Counted from the first letter of the stretch, positions 52,458 to 61,477 are shown. The stretch is 64,000 nucleotides of DNA from Jeotgalibacillus campisalis (GCF_000829515.1 NZ_JXRR01000010.1:62001-126000); one strand, 5' to 3'. The notes: generated by a model not told the origin, from the letters alone. A program made the numbers and translations.

Positions 52458-53390
52458 ATGGAAAAAACCTTAATTTTTGGTCATAAAAACCCTGACACAG
52501 ATACGATTACTTCTGCCATCGTGTATGCTTATTTGAAAAATGAGATCGGCAGTCATGCAGAACCCGTTAGACTGGGCGAGATAAATGAAGAAACTAAATT
52601 TGTGCTGAATTATTTTCAAGCGGAAGTACCCCGCTTAGTGAATAAAGTGGCAACTGAAGCAGACAGCGTCATTCTTGTGGACCACAATGAACGCCAGCAA
52701 AGTGCAGATGACATTGAAGATGTTCGCATTGCAGAGGTAATTGATCATCACCGCATATCAAATTTTGAAACAAGCGAACCATTATTTTTTAGAGCAGAAC
52801 CTGTCGGCTGTACTGCGACTATTTTACTTAAATTATTTAAGGAACATCATGTAGAGATCCCGAAGAACATTGCTGGATTAATGCTTTCAGCTATTATTTC
52901 AGATTCCTTGCTGTTTAAGTCACCTACCTGTACAGAAGAAGACATTGCAGCAGCGGAAGAATTAGCTCAAATTGCCAACGTTGATGCTCAACAATACGGC
53001 CTTGATATGCTGAAAGCAGGAGCAGATATTAGCGGAAAAACAGTTAGTCAGCTGATTTCTTTGGATTCAAAAGTATTTGACATGGGTGATCATAGGGTTG
53101 AAATCGCGCAGGTAAATGCGATCGATCCAACGGAAGTGCTCAGCCTGAAGAGTGATATAGAAGAGATGCTGGATCTAGCTATTGTAGAAAAGAATTTATC
53201 TCTCTTCGTTTTAGCCGTAACCGATATTTTAAATAATGACTCAACGATCATTGTTCGTGGAGCTCATGCAAGCATCGTTGAAAAAGCTTATAATTTGTCG
53301 CTGGATAACAACATAGCTTTATTAAAAGGTGTTGTTTCCCGCAAAAAACAAATTGTACCGATTTTAACCGATACGTTTAAAAATCAATAA
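52458..53390 (+). CDS. ppaC: Manganese-dependent inorganic pyrophosphatase PpaC
   Basis: A 310-residue family II pyrophosphatase, DHH superfamily, which hydrolyses PPi to two phosphates. Metal-binding motifs are [11 protein letters not shown] (His, Asp, Asp), LVDHNE and VIDHHRI (DHH). The C-terminal DHHA2 domain ends with [10 protein letters not shown], whose RKK binds the substrate. CTAAGGAG precedes the ATG. Single gene with a terminator. Length and motifs are standard. Confidence 0.94.
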   Translation: MEKTLIFGHKNPDTDTITSAIVYAYLKNEIGSHAEPVRLGEINEETKFVLNYFQAEVPRLVNKVATEADSVILVDHNERQQSADDIEDVRIAEVIDHHRISNFETSEPLFFRAEPVGCTATILLKLFKEHHVEIPKNIAGLMLSAIISDSLLFKSPTCTEEDIAAAEELAQIANVDAQQYGLDMLKAGADISGKTVSQLISLDSKVFDMGDHRVEIAQVNAIDPTEVLSLKSDIEEMLDLAIVEKNLSLFVLAVTDILNNDSTIIVRGAHASIVEKAYNLSLDNNIALLKGVVSRKKQIVPILTDTFKNQ

Positions 53391-53434
53391 TCTTTTCCAT
53401 AACGTTATTTTGACTTGATGTTAATCAGTAAGCG

Positions 53435-53477
53435 AAGAATGCCTTCACAAGCGAGTGAGTGAAGGTATTCTTTTTTA
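53435..53477 (+). terminator. Terminator of ppaC
   Basis: Stem aagaatgccttcac / gtgaaggtattctt with six T. Confidence 0.88.
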
Positions 53478-53557
53478 TATACATTTAAAGTCTTTGGTTT
53501 TGCTTCCACATTTCCTGGGAAATGTACTTTAATCGACATAGAAAGGGAGGATTTGAT

Positions 53558-54202
53558 ATGAGGATTCCGGAAGAATTAGCAGAGTGGGGTAAAAAAAAGA
53601 TCGAACCCTATCCTGCAGAAGGATTTGTTTATGGAGGGGGTCCGCAAAATCCCGTCCTTATGCTAGTGGGAGAAGCGCCAGGTGAAACGGAAATTCATAA
53701 CGGAATTCCTTTCAGCGGCAGAGCAGGAAAAGAATTAATGCTGTTTTTAGATCGAGCGGGACTGAAGCGGGAAGATGTTTATATTACAAGTGCAGTAAGA
53801 AGCAGGCCGTTTAAATGGAGAGAAAAAAAAGAGAGATCTGGAGAAATAATACTTAAGAAATACAACAGGACTCCTAATGAAAAAGAAATCAGGGCACACG
53901 CACCCATCCTCGACTGGGAAGTAGAGCATGTAAACCCTCAAATCATTATGACATTAGGTAATATTGGTTTAAAGAGACTTGCGGGAAAAGCTATTAAAAT
54001 AGCAGACGTTCATGGGGAATTACTGAAGCAGCCGGTTCAGCGTTATAATGAGGATGGCACTTATAGTTGGACCAAAAAAGACTTTCTTCTTTTTCCAACC
54101 TATCATCCTGCATCAATTTTTTATAATCGCAAATTACTGGAGACGATTCACCGAGATTTTGATCGGCTTGCAGACCATATCAGGGAAATAAAACATCTCT
54201 GA
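53558..54202 (+). CDS. Uracil-DNA glycosylase family 4-like protein without cysteines
   Basis: A 214-residue protein of the UDG superfamily. Motif 1 reads LVGEAPGETEIHNGIPFSGRAGKELM and the C-terminal motif TYHPASIFYNRKL, as in family 4/5 uracil-DNA glycosylases, which remove uracil from DNA. Family 4 enzymes carry a 4Fe-4S cluster held by four Cys, but this chain has no cysteine at all. Loss of the cluster is seen or it belongs to a cluster-free branch; activity is therefore uncertain. The ATG at 53558 has GGGAGG 8 bases upstream; the longer frame from 53522 is not needed. Single gene. Confidence 0.75.
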   Translation: MRIPEELAEWGKKKIEPYPAEGFVYGGGPQNPVLMLVGEAPGETEIHNGIPFSGRAGKELMLFLDRAGLKREDVYITSAVRSRPFKWREKKERSGEIILKKYNRTPNEKEIRAHAPILDWEVEHVNPQIIMTLGNIGLKRLAGKAIKIADVHGELLKQPVQRYNEDGTYSWTKKDFLLFPTYHPASIFYNRKLLETIHRDFDRLADHIREIKHL

Positions 54203-54270
54203 AAAAGCAGAGCAGACGCATAATCTGCTTGCCGGCAATCTGCCTTATCAAAGAGAGTTACCTCCGATTC

Positions 54271-55467
54271 TTATTTCGGCTCCATATCCATTATTACTTC
54301 AATTTCATCTGTGCTGCGTGTCAATGTTTCGTGGACATGCTGTTTATGTTGTTCTAAATCGCACCACCTGAATTTATCCTGTTCCATTTCATCAAGCGGA
54401 ACCACTCGAAACTCATTAAAATCCTCTGAAAAGGATGTAAACGTAGGAACTGTATATAACGAATCAATCGTAACCACATCATTCTCTTTACTAACATCAA
54501 ACCCCATGAGAGCCCCTGTCAGGCGATCACAGTCCAGTTCAGGAACCCTGTCATCAAAAGGACCGGATATAAAATTGCCCAGGGAATAGGCTACAAGTGT
54601 CTGCTGGTCATTTTGACCGTCGATCCATTCGATTGGCTGCAGCACATGAGGGTGGTGACCGATAATAATATCCGCTCCGTTTTGAGCTAGACTGTGCGCT
54701 AACTCCGTTTGCTCAGCGGTGGGCTGTTGATATTCTCTTCCCCAATGAATTCCGACTGCAACCAGGTCAGCCATTTCATTGGCCCGTGCAACATCATCAA
54801 GCAGCTGTTCTTCATTTTCAGTAAAAATATTGACGGAGTGTGGGAATTCCACAGGTTTATTTGAGCTGTATGTAGAGGAAATCAGCGCAATTGAAATCCC
54901 GTTTCTCTCGATAATTGGAATGATATGACGGTCTTCAGTCGAGAGGTGTGCCCCGCTTAATAGCACATCAGGATAAGTAGTACGCCAAAAATCTATATTT
55001 CTCTCAAGTCCTGAAAACTCCATATCAAGCGTATGATTGTTAGCAAGCTGAAGCATATTAAAGCCTACTTCGTAATAATAGTGACCCAGCTCATAGGGAT
55101 TGTTAAACACAAAATCACCGTCCCCAATGCCAAAGTCAGCTCCGGTAATTGGTGTTTCCTGATTTGCATACGCAAAATCGCCTCTGTTAATATAATGTTC
55201 CACATTAGAAAGCAAAGGATCAAATAAAAAGGAGCCGTCTTTTTGCTCAGCATCATAAAGGATGGGACGCTCGACAAGTAAATCGCCGACTGCCGTGAAA
55301 TGAGCGGTCTCTGATTCGATTATCTCTTCTTCCTCTGTTTCAATCACTTCGATGGTCTCATCGCTTACTGTGAATTCTTCAGGAGGATTCGTATAGGTTG
55401 GTTCTGAAGCGCACGAACTAAGAACAACAAGAATACATGCAAACATAACAAACTTATAATTCACCAT
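54271..55467 (-). CDS. CapA/PgsA-family lipoprotein (poly-gamma-glutamate or capsule)
   Basis: A 398-residue lipoprotein: lipobox VLSSC near residue 19 and an acid-rich linker (about 25-50). The metallophosphatase-like CapA domain has TAVGDLLVERPI, ANQETPIT, LQLANNHTLDMEFSGL, GIHWGREYQQPT, IIGHHPHVLQPIEW and YSLGNFISG, and is complete. CapA/PgsA works with CapB and CapC to make or export poly-gamma-glutamate, but no capB or capC is here, so it may have another envelope role. GGAG lies 6 bases before the ATG. Single gene. Confidence 0.85.
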   Translation of the reverse strand: MVNYKFVMFACILVVLSSCASEPTYTNPPEEFTVSDETIEVIETEEEEIIESETAHFTAVGDLLVERPILYDAEQKDGSFLFDPLLSNVEHYINRGDFAYANQETPITGADFGIGDGDFVFNNPYELGHYYYEVGFNMLQLANNHTLDMEFSGLERNIDFWRTTYPDVLLSGAHLSTEDRHIIPIIERNGISIALISSTYSSNKPVEFPHSVNIFTENEEQLLDDVARANEMADLVAVGIHWGREYQQPTAEQTELAHSLAQNGADIIIGHHPHVLQPIEWIDGQNDQQTLVAYSLGNFISGPFDDRVPELDCDRLTGALMGFDVSKENDVVTIDSLYTVPTFTSFSEDFNEFRVVPLDEMEQDKFRWCDLEQHKQHVHETLTRSTDEIEVIMDMEPK

Positions 55468-55832
55468 TCAATTCTCCATTTCTATTAAACTTAGTTTATG
55501 TAAAGAAAGATTAGTAGAGTAAATGCCCCTTAATTCTACCATTTTAAGGGTTAGAATGACATGTTTATCTAGAAAATAAATACAAAATTATATAAATGTA
55601 GAGTCTGGAAGATTATTTGAAAAGAGGTTTTTAGCGGGACGGGTTCATTTCTGTATTTAAATACTGATCTAACAAGGATTACATAAAGGATAAAGTCATT
55701 CCTTCTCTTTAGTAGTGAGAGATATGAAAAGAATAGATTGAATTAAAAAAAGGAAAATGACTTTGCACGAAGCGAATAAGTCATTTTCCTTTATTTGTTT
55801 AGAGAACGTTTTACGATTAGTTTAATTTAAAG
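55468..55832. other. Intergenic region, about 365 bp
   Basis: AT-rich. It includes a short stretch, cgggacgggttcatttctg (about 55637-55655), resembling the first 19 bases of the family B repeat unit, perhaps a relic. A terminator lies at 55747-55797. No gene seen. Confidence 0.4.
55747..55797 (-). terminator. Terminator of the ECF-sigma operon
   Basis: Stem aaaggaaaatgactt / aagtcattttccttt, followed on the minus strand by a seven-T run. Confidence 0.8.
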
Positions 55833-56909
55833 TCATCGAACGACTTCTTTCTTTTTTAAAAGCTTTATGCCGATGATGACAAGAACGACGCTCAGTAGTA
55901 TGGTTTGGAAGTAGCGGTCAAACCAGTACCAAAGGTCAATCTCAATCCATTCTCTAAATGCTGGAGCAAGTGCAGGGACAAGTCCGTTAAACAAGAGATA
56001 GTAGATGCCGATAAAGATTAATCCAATCCCGAGCCAGCGCTTGTATTGATGAAAGAACCCAAAAACCGGTTCATCATAAAGTTCTTCTTTGCCATAGCGG
56101 GATGCTTTTTGCATGCCATCAAAAAAACTGTAGAACCAGATTAGCGGAATAAGAAATAAAAACAATCCGAGGCGAAGTGCATCTAATATATAAATAGTGA
56201 ATAAAAAAGCAGCCATTAATTGAATGCCCCGGTGCTGTAAGCCGAGATAAAGATGACCTGCTCCTGGGAAAATGGATAAAATCGTAGCGATTGCTGTGCT
56301 TTTTTTTCCGTCTTTTCGCCTCGTTTCCAAATCCTCAAGCACCGACTGGTCGACTAATGTTTCTCCGTTTTGCTTTCGTGCAAGCATCTGGATGGCATCC
56401 ACAAAAGAGTAAATCCACACGACTGGCAGTAAAATGCTGAAAAGCAAAAATGCATTTAACTGCAGTAGAATCGTCACAAAAAAGATCATCGCCGCCATAC
56501 CGAAAAAAGTAACCATAAAGGTCAGTCCACGGTTCATTAGACCGAGTTGAAAATGGCCAAGTCCGGGAAAAAAGGAGAGAATGATGGTGAAAAAACGCTC
56601 TGCGTCACCCTGATAGCTCGGCAGATAACGACGTGCACGGGATGATGTCTCACCCTCCTGATCCTGTGACCTCAAAGCATTTAAGCTAATTATAATGTCT
56701 AAAAAACTGATGGCATAAATGAGCAGTCCTGCAACTACGGGTGCAAAATAAAACAAGTTGTTGGATAAGAATGCCGTGGCAAGTCCGCCGACAATGAGGG
56801 CGATCGTGAGAAAAAAGTATAAAAATCCTCTTATCACATTTCCTATATAAACATGCCCCCACCCAGGCATAATGGATAGCACAAATGCTATGACAGGTGA
56901 CTTTGTCAT
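55833..56909 (-). CDS. Multi-pass membrane protein with three PGxGH repeats
   Basis: A 358-residue membrane protein. Three units carry the same start of a hairpin: VLSIMPGWGHVYIGNVIRGF (about 10-29), ILSFFPGLGHFQLGLMNRGL (about 110) and ILSIFPGAGHLYLGLQHRGI (about 210). Each is followed by two or three hydrophobic segments, resembling a triplicated TM2-type domain. The last 60 residues have two further segments. Function unknown. It is the last gene of a three-gene operon with an ECF sigma factor and its anti-sigma protein and overlaps the anti-sigma gene by 4 bases, so it is probably a sensor, co-regulator or target. Confidence 0.72.
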   Translation of the reverse strand: MTKSPVIAFVLSIMPGWGHVYIGNVIRGFLYFFLTIALIVGGLATAFLSNNLFYFAPVVAGLLIYAISFLDIIISLNALRSQDQEGETSSRARRYLPSYQGDAERFFTIILSFFPGLGHFQLGLMNRGLTFMVTFFGMAAMIFFVTILLQLNAFLLFSILLPVVWIYSFVDAIQMLARKQNGETLVDQSVLEDLETRRKDGKKSTAIATILSIFPGAGHLYLGLQHRGIQLMAAFLFTIYILDALRLGLFLFLIPLIWFYSFFDGMQKASRYGKEELYDEPVFGFFHQYKRWLGIGLIFIGIYYLLFNGLVPALAPAFREWIEIDLWYWFDRYFQTILLSVVLVIIGIKLLKKKEVVR

Positions 56910-57355
56910 TCTAATTCCTCCTTAGGTGATGGATCCATCTGACTGAAAAATCGGTCCGTTTGTTCAAGCAGGGAGGAAGTTAAAGAAGGGGACTCATTCA
57001 AAACCTTTCCCTGACCATTCGGTGTATGATCAATAAAAGCTGTAAAAACACCTGTACTGGCAAGCATAATGGCAGCCGCTGCTGATATCACAAAGTGAGT
57101 GGCAGTTTTATGCCAGAAGCGGCTGGATGTCTTTTTGACAACGGGATTTGTTTCAGAAGAGTTGGACAAGATGATCTTCATGACCTCATGTTCCACTGTA
57201 AATTCTGCAGAAGGTGAGAGCAATAAGGCTTCCTCTTCGTAAGCTGATAAGCAAGCCTCACAGTTTTGAAGATGGATCTCCATTTTTCTTTCAGTCACTG
57301 AGTCAACTTGCCCGTGGATAAACTGCTCCCATTGCTGTTGTTTGAAGTGTGTCAT
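56906..57355 (-). CDS. Zinc-finger anti-sigma factor
   Basis: A 149-residue type II membrane protein. The N-terminal anti-sigma domain has the zinc motif EIHLQNCEACLSAYEEE (His-x3-Cys-x2-Cys). One membrane segment lies at about 84-106 (HFVISAAAAIMLASTGVFTA) and the outside tail is about 45 residues. It should hold the ECF sigma factor at the membrane until an envelope signal leads to release. It overlaps the sigma gene by 4 bases and the downstream membrane-protein gene by 4 bases. Confidence 0.85.
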   Translation of the reverse strand: MTHFKQQQWEQFIHGQVDSVTERKMEIHLQNCEACLSAYEEEALLLSPSAEFTVEHEVMKIILSNSSETNPVVKKTSSRFWHKTATHFVISAAAAIMLASTGVFTAFIDHTPNGQGKVLNESPSLTSSLLEQTDRFFSQMDPSPKEELE

Positions 57356-57897
57356 CGGAACTCATCCTCCCGCCAATTTTTTTTCATCCACTGCCTGCCG
57401 CGGTAAAGTCTCATTTTTACTGCAGATAGCTCAAGTTTATGTTCCTGTGCAATTTCCTCATAGGATTTTTCTTCTATGTAAAAAGCGTGAATGACTACCC
57501 GATAGTTTTCAGGCAGTTCTTTTAAGCGTTTACGCAGATAGTCATTTCTCGTTTGTTCCATTAGCTTTGCATCAAGAGACTCTTTTCCATCGTGAAGGTA
57601 AGGACTTGCTTTATCTAAATCATCGTCCCGGTCCGTACGCCGTGTTCTTTTGCGTTTCATATCAATAGCATGACGGACAGAGATTTGCCGTACCCATGTC
57701 TTTAGCCCTTCCTGTCGATAGCCGGGAAGCGCATGATAAATCTTCAGCAAAATTTCCTGAACTGCATCCTCCGCATCTTTTTCATGTCGAAGCACGCCAT
57801 AGGCGAGTTGATAAATATAGCGCTGGTAGGAACGGATAAACAGTCGGAAAACTGAAGAATCCTGCTGGACCAGCTTTTTTACATCAATCTCCTGCAC
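57352..57897 (-). CDS. ECF RNA polymerase sigma factor
   Basis: A 181-residue sigma-70 factor of the extracytoplasmic type. Region 2 runs from FIRSYQRYIYQLAYGVLRHEKDAEDAVQEI through TWVRQISVRHAIDMKRKR. Region 4 includes LPENYRVVIHAFYIEEKSYEEIA with helix-turn-helix LELSAVKMRLYRGRQWM. I prefer the GTG at 57897, since GGGAGG lies 7 bases upstream and the product then begins MQEIDVKKL; an upstream TTG (57945) would add 16 residues. Its operon with an anti-sigma factor suggests control by envelope stress. Confidence 0.87.
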   Translation of the reverse strand: MQEIDVKKLVQQDSSVFRLFIRSYQRYIYQLAYGVLRHEKDAEDAVQEILLKIYHALPGYRQEGLKTWVRQISVRHAIDMKRKRTRRTDRDDDLDKASPYLHDGKESLDAKLMEQTRNDYLRKRLKELPENYRVVIHAFYIEEKSYEEIAQEHKLELSAVKMRLYRGRQWMKKNWREDEFR

Positions 57898-58081
57898 CCG
57901 TTCCACCTCCCATGCAAAAGAATTCTTATTAGTAGACGCACCCAATCAAAAAAGTACTACACTTTGTTTCATTTTCCTGCAGACACTGCTGCTCATGATA
58001 GTATAAACATTTATAGATGGAACCTCAATCTAAATAGAAGGGGTGGTATAATAAACGAAACAGCAAAGGAGAGATGTGGAA

Positions 58082-58789
58082 ATGAATGTGAATTCAATTA
58101 TGCTGGAACTGGAGACACTTGGGACGGAGCAGACTAAAAAGACCTTTTTGCGTCACGGAGCAAAAGAGCCGTTTTACGGGGTGAAGGTAGGAGATTTAAA
58201 GAAATGGGTAAAGCATGTTAAGAAGGATCAGGAACTTGTAAAAGCCCTCTATGATACAGGTAATTCCGATGCTATGTATTTGGCAGGACTTGCTGCTGAT
58301 CCAAAAGTAATCTCAAAAGAGACACTCCAGAAATGGGTGAAAGGAGCCTATTGGTATATGATCGCTGAAAGCACGGTTGCATGGGTAGCAGCTGAAAGTC
58401 CTTTTGCAGTGGAACTGGCGAATGAATGGATTGCCTCTGAAGAAGAAATGGTTGCAGCAGCAGGCTGGAGTACTTACGGCAGTTATCTCTCCATCGCGCC
58501 AAATGAAAAGATCGATCTTGAAGAGGTGAGAAATCTTCTTCATCAGGCGGGGGAAACCATCCACTCAAGCCCGAACCGGGTCCGTTATACGATGAATGGA
58601 TTTGTTATAGCGGCAGCAGCCTATATTCCAGCGCTTACAGAGGAAGCAAAGCGAGCAGCCAATGCAATAGGGAAAGTGCATGTGGATGTAGGAAATACAG
58701 CCTGTAAAGTACCATTTGCGCCAGCATATATTGATAAAATTGAGGAGCGCGGGAAAATTGGTGTAAAGAAAAAAACAGCCAAATGCTAG
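58082..58789 (+). CDS. AlkD-like DNA alkylation repair protein
   Basis: A 235-residue all-helical HEAT-like repeat protein: LRHGAKEPFYGVKVGDLKKWVK, LYDTGNSDAMYLAGLAADP, KGAYWYMIAESTVAWVAAESP and SPNRVRYTMNGFVIAAAAYIP. The N-terminal arrangement fits the AlkD/AlkC-type DNA glycosylase superfamily, which removes alkylated bases without flipping them. The usual catalytic Asp/Trp positions cannot be assigned by eye; it may be an AlkD2-like variant. The ATG at 58082 has AAGGAG 10 bases upstream. Single gene, divergent from the sigma operon. Confidence 0.78.
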   Translation: MNVNSIMLELETLGTEQTKKTFLRHGAKEPFYGVKVGDLKKWVKHVKKDQELVKALYDTGNSDAMYLAGLAADPKVISKETLQKWVKGAYWYMIAESTVAWVAAESPFAVELANEWIASEEEMVAAAGWSTYGSYLSIAPNEKIDLEEVRNLLHQAGETIHSSPNRVRYTMNGFVIAAAAYIPALTEEAKRAANAIGKVHVDVGNTACKVPFAPAYIDKIEERGKIGVKKKTAKC

Positions 58790-58860
58790 CAGCAGGCGGC
58801 CAAAATCCAGATCACTTTTATCCCGTTATTAAATTCATAAATTGATCAAATACCAAACTG

Positions 58861-58888
58861 TTTAAAAACAGATGTTATGTGGTATAAT
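58861..58888 (+). promoter_or_regulatory. Extended -10 promoter of the exchanger gene
   Basis: TGGTATAAT at 58880-58888 (extended -10) with a weak TTTAAA -35 at 58861. It drives the riboswitch transcript. Confidence 0.6.
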
Positions 58889-58909
58889 AAAAGAAATGAA
58901 TAGAAATTC

Positions 58910-59065
58910 CCTAAAAAGGGGAGTAGCGACCGTCATCGGTTAATGAGTCGTCATTACAGTGGAGTACCACTCGGTTCATTAAGCTTTAGTATTAGCTAAA
59001 GTACGCAAGACCTTTTTATGAGCACTTACATTTGGATGTAAGGACTCATAAAAGGGTCTTTTTTG
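58910..59065 (+). promoter_or_regulatory. yybP-ykoY manganese riboswitch with terminator
   Basis: The conserved aaaaaggggagtagcg (58913-58928), gtcgtcattacagt and gcaagacctttttatgag match the yybP-ykoY aptamer. The aaaaagg at the start pairs with cctttttat (closing helix P1). That same 3' strand also forms the 5' arm of an intrinsic terminator: agacctttttatgag (59008-59022) / ctcataaaagggtct (59045-59059) plus a T run. So Mn2+ binding should stabilise P1, break the terminator and turn on the downstream exchanger, as known for this class. Confidence 0.85.
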
Positions 59066-59166
59066 TTTGGCTCTGTTAAAACAAGACAATTGAACTTGAT
59101 GCAGTAATAGCGGCAGTGAACGGAGAGTACAGACAAATGATTCGTATAGAATAGGAGGAAATAAAA

Positions 59167-60168
59167 ATGGTATTTATTTGGTTTATACTGGCAGCAGCTG
59201 TAACGGTTTTTGCAGCCATTAAACTGTCGCGTTATGCTGATGTTATTTCATCAAAGTCTGCAATGGGAGGACTGCTGGTCGGTACCCTTCTTCTTGCCGG
59301 TGCAACCTCGCTTCCGGAAGTGACAACCAGTATTTCAGCCGTCCTAATCGGCAACCCCGATATCGCGATTGGCAACATGCTTGGTTCAAATCTATTTAAT
59401 TTGTTTATTATCGCAGGCTTTGACTTATATTACAGACAAAAGAAATTATTTCAGTGGGCAAGCAATGATCATATTTACACAGCAGGTCTTGGACTTCTTT
59501 TAACCCTTTTAACCCTGGTCGCCCTGTACATTAAAGTAGATTACACCATTCTCGGAATTGGCATTGATGCTTTTATCATCGCGATCCTTTATGGAGTCGG
59601 AATGTTTGTGATTGGCCGTCTTCCTAAATCGGATAGTACTCTGGAATTGGAAACGCCAAAAGACGATGGAATAGATGAAACAGCCGCCACATCATCTCTA
59701 ACAGTTAAGCAGGCTGGCATCCGTTTCACTTTTGCTGCGTTAATTATTATGGCAGCGGGTACCGTGCTTTCAGTCATGGGGGACCAAATCGCTGTCGTAA
59801 CAGGACTTGGATCCAGCTTTGTAGGTAGTTTTCTGATTGCCGCAACGACGTCTTTGCCAGAGGCCGTAGCCGTCTTTGTCGCATTGCAGCTGAGAAATGT
59901 AAATCTCGCACTTGGGTCGATACTGGGAAGCAATATCTTTAACATGCTGATTATCGCTGGGTCTGATATTGTTTATCGTAATGGATCCATATTGGCAGAT
60001 GTATCCGATTCTCACATTATTACCAGCATAGCGGTTTCGATTTTATCCTTTATCCTCATTTTATCGATTAAGCAAAAACCAGCTAAATCCACATTTCGCT
60101 ATATATGGCCGTCTTTAATCATCGTCGCAGGATATTTTGTTTCAAGTTATTTAATCTTTGTTGGATAG
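59167..60168 (+). CDS. CaCA-family cation:Na+/H+ exchanger, riboswitch-controlled (YrbG-like)
   Basis: A 333-residue membrane protein of the CaCA group with two inverted halves. Alpha-repeat 1 contains LLAGATSLPEVTTSISAVLIGNP and IAIGNMLGSNLFNLFIIAG; alpha-repeat 2 contains SFLIAATTSLPEAVAVFVALQLRN and GSILGSNIFNMLIIAGSD. The conserved Glu and Asn residues that bind cations are present in both. The Mn riboswitch upstream argues that it exports Mn2+ (or Ca2+) when the cell has too much. GGAGG precedes the ATG. A paralogue follows at 60482. Confidence 0.87.
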   Translation: MVFIWFILAAAVTVFAAIKLSRYADVISSKSAMGGLLVGTLLLAGATSLPEVTTSISAVLIGNPDIAIGNMLGSNLFNLFIIAGFDLYYRQKKLFQWASNDHIYTAGLGLLLTLLTLVALYIKVDYTILGIGIDAFIIAILYGVGMFVIGRLPKSDSTLELETPKDDGIDETAATSSLTVKQAGIRFTFAALIIMAAGTVLSVMGDQIAVVTGLGSSFVGSFLIAATTSLPEAVAVFVALQLRNVNLALGSILGSNIFNMLIIAGSDIVYRNGSILADVSDSHIITSIAVSILSFILILSIKQKPAKSTFRYIWPSLIIVAGYFVSSYLIFVG

Positions 60169-60268
60169 TACAAAATAAGCTGTTTTACCGCCATGCTTGC
60201 TGATTTGTATTGGGATCTATTATATGTTTTAAAGAACCTGAGTAAGGTGATAGCACGCAATAAACGAC

Positions 60269-60312
60269 AAAAAAGATTGCCTTCATGAACGTTTCATGAG
60301 GCAGTCTTTTTT
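60269..60312 (+). terminator. Terminator after the first exchanger gene
   Basis: Stem aaaagattgccttcatgaa / ttcatgaggcagtctttt with a seven-T run. It separates the two exchanger genes. Confidence 0.85.
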
Positions 60313-60481
60313 TGTACTCCTGTAGTGAGTAGATCAAGTACTGTCGGAGTCTTAGGGGGAATCCTGGTGTCTCTCCAGTTTCCTTGTTATCTCCTATCCT
60401 CTTTTTGTCATGAGCTTGTACTAGGGGTAATAGAATGAGAAAAACGACTGAGGATTCTGTCTGTTTCAGAGGGAGGTATGA

Positions 60482-61477
60482 ATGGTCTATTTTATTTTCA
60501 GCCTGGCAGCGCTGGTCACAATTTTAGCCGCCATCGAACTTTCAAATCATGCAGATGCTTTGAGTGAAAAGACATCCCTAGGAGGATTATTAATCGGCAC
60601 TCTTTTTCTTGGCAGTGCGACCTCGCTGCCGGAAGTGACAACGAGTCTGTCCTCAGTATATTTGTCCAACCCGGATATTGCTGTCGGAAATATGCTTGGC
60701 TCCAATTTATTTAACCTTTTTATCATCGCAAGCTTTGATTTAGTATTGAGAAAGCGCAGAATCTACCACTCGGCTGTGGGTGGGCATCTTTATACGGCTG
60801 GTTTAGGGCTTGCTATGGCCTGCATGATGGTGATGGCCTTTGAAAGGCAGTCAGAAGTGGTGGTGTGGGGGATTGGGCTCGATTCTATTTTAATTGCCTT
60901 TGTTTATGGGACAGGCATGATTGCCATCAGCAAATTGTCTAAAGCAGGACCAATGCCTGAGCTAAATGAAGAAGCAGTAAGCCTGCAGCGCGAAGAAGAA
61001 GAGCGGATATCAATCAAAAGAACGTTGATAGGTTTTATGCTGGCTGCTATTGTAATCATGGGAGCGGGGACATTGCTTTCCATCTCTGGAGATCGGATAG
61101 CAGAAGTATCAGGGCTTGGCTCAACTTTTATCGGCAGCTTTTTAATGGCAGCGACTACTTCACTGCCTGAAGCGGTCGCTGTTTTAATCGCTTTAAAATT
61201 GAGGAATGTTAATCTGGCTATTGGCTCCATCTTAGGGAGTAATATTTTCAACATGCTCATTTTAATTTTGAGCGATGCTGCTTACCGTGACGGTGCTATA
61301 TTAGCTCATGTTTCGTCCTCGCATGAAGGAACAGCAGCGGCTATTACGATCATGTCTCTTTTCCTGATGTATTCCATTGCCAGAGGAAATCGTCCGTCTA
61401 AAGGAATGTATGCGGTGCCCTCTATTTTGATCGTGCTGACTTATTTTGCTACTACATATTATTTATTTAATGGGTAA
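60482..61477 (+). CDS. CaCA-family cation exchanger, paralogue without riboswitch
   Basis: A 331-residue paralogue of the preceding exchanger, with the same two alpha-repeats: GSATSLPEVTTSLSSVYLSNP, GNMLGSNLFNLFIIAS, ATTSLPEAVAVLIALKLRN and GSILGSNIFNMLILI. The central loop differs (EEAVSLQREEEERISIKRT). It begins 313 bases after the first gene ends, beyond a terminator, and has no GGGGAGUAGC riboswitch core of its own, so its control must differ. GGGAGG lies 5 bases before the ATG. The pair is a tandem duplication that has had time to diverge. Confidence 0.87.
   Translation: MVYFIFSLAALVTILAAIELSNHADALSEKTSLGGLLIGTLFLGSATSLPEVTTSLSSVYLSNPDIAVGNMLGSNLFNLFIIASFDLVLRKRRIYHSAVGGHLYTAGLGLAMACMMVMAFERQSEVVVWGIGLDSILIAFVYGTGMIAISKLSKAGPMPELNEEAVSLQREEEERISIKRTLIGFMLAAIVIMGAGTLLSISGDRIAEVSGLGSTFIGSFLMAATTSLPEAVAVLIALKLRNVNLAIGSILGSNIFNMLILILSDAAYRDGAILAHVSSSHEGTAAAITIMSLFLMYSIARGNRPSKGMYAVPSILIVLTYFATTYYLFNG

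Noticed and set aside
54208-54230. Terminator after the uracil-DNA-glycosylase-like gene
   Set aside because: Only a 6-bp stem (agcaga/tctgct) and no T run, too weak to support.
60180-60480. Second manganese riboswitch before the exchanger paralogue
   Set aside because: The GGGGAGUAGC core and the matching P1/terminator arrangement are absent; only an ordinary terminator and unstructured leader are seen.
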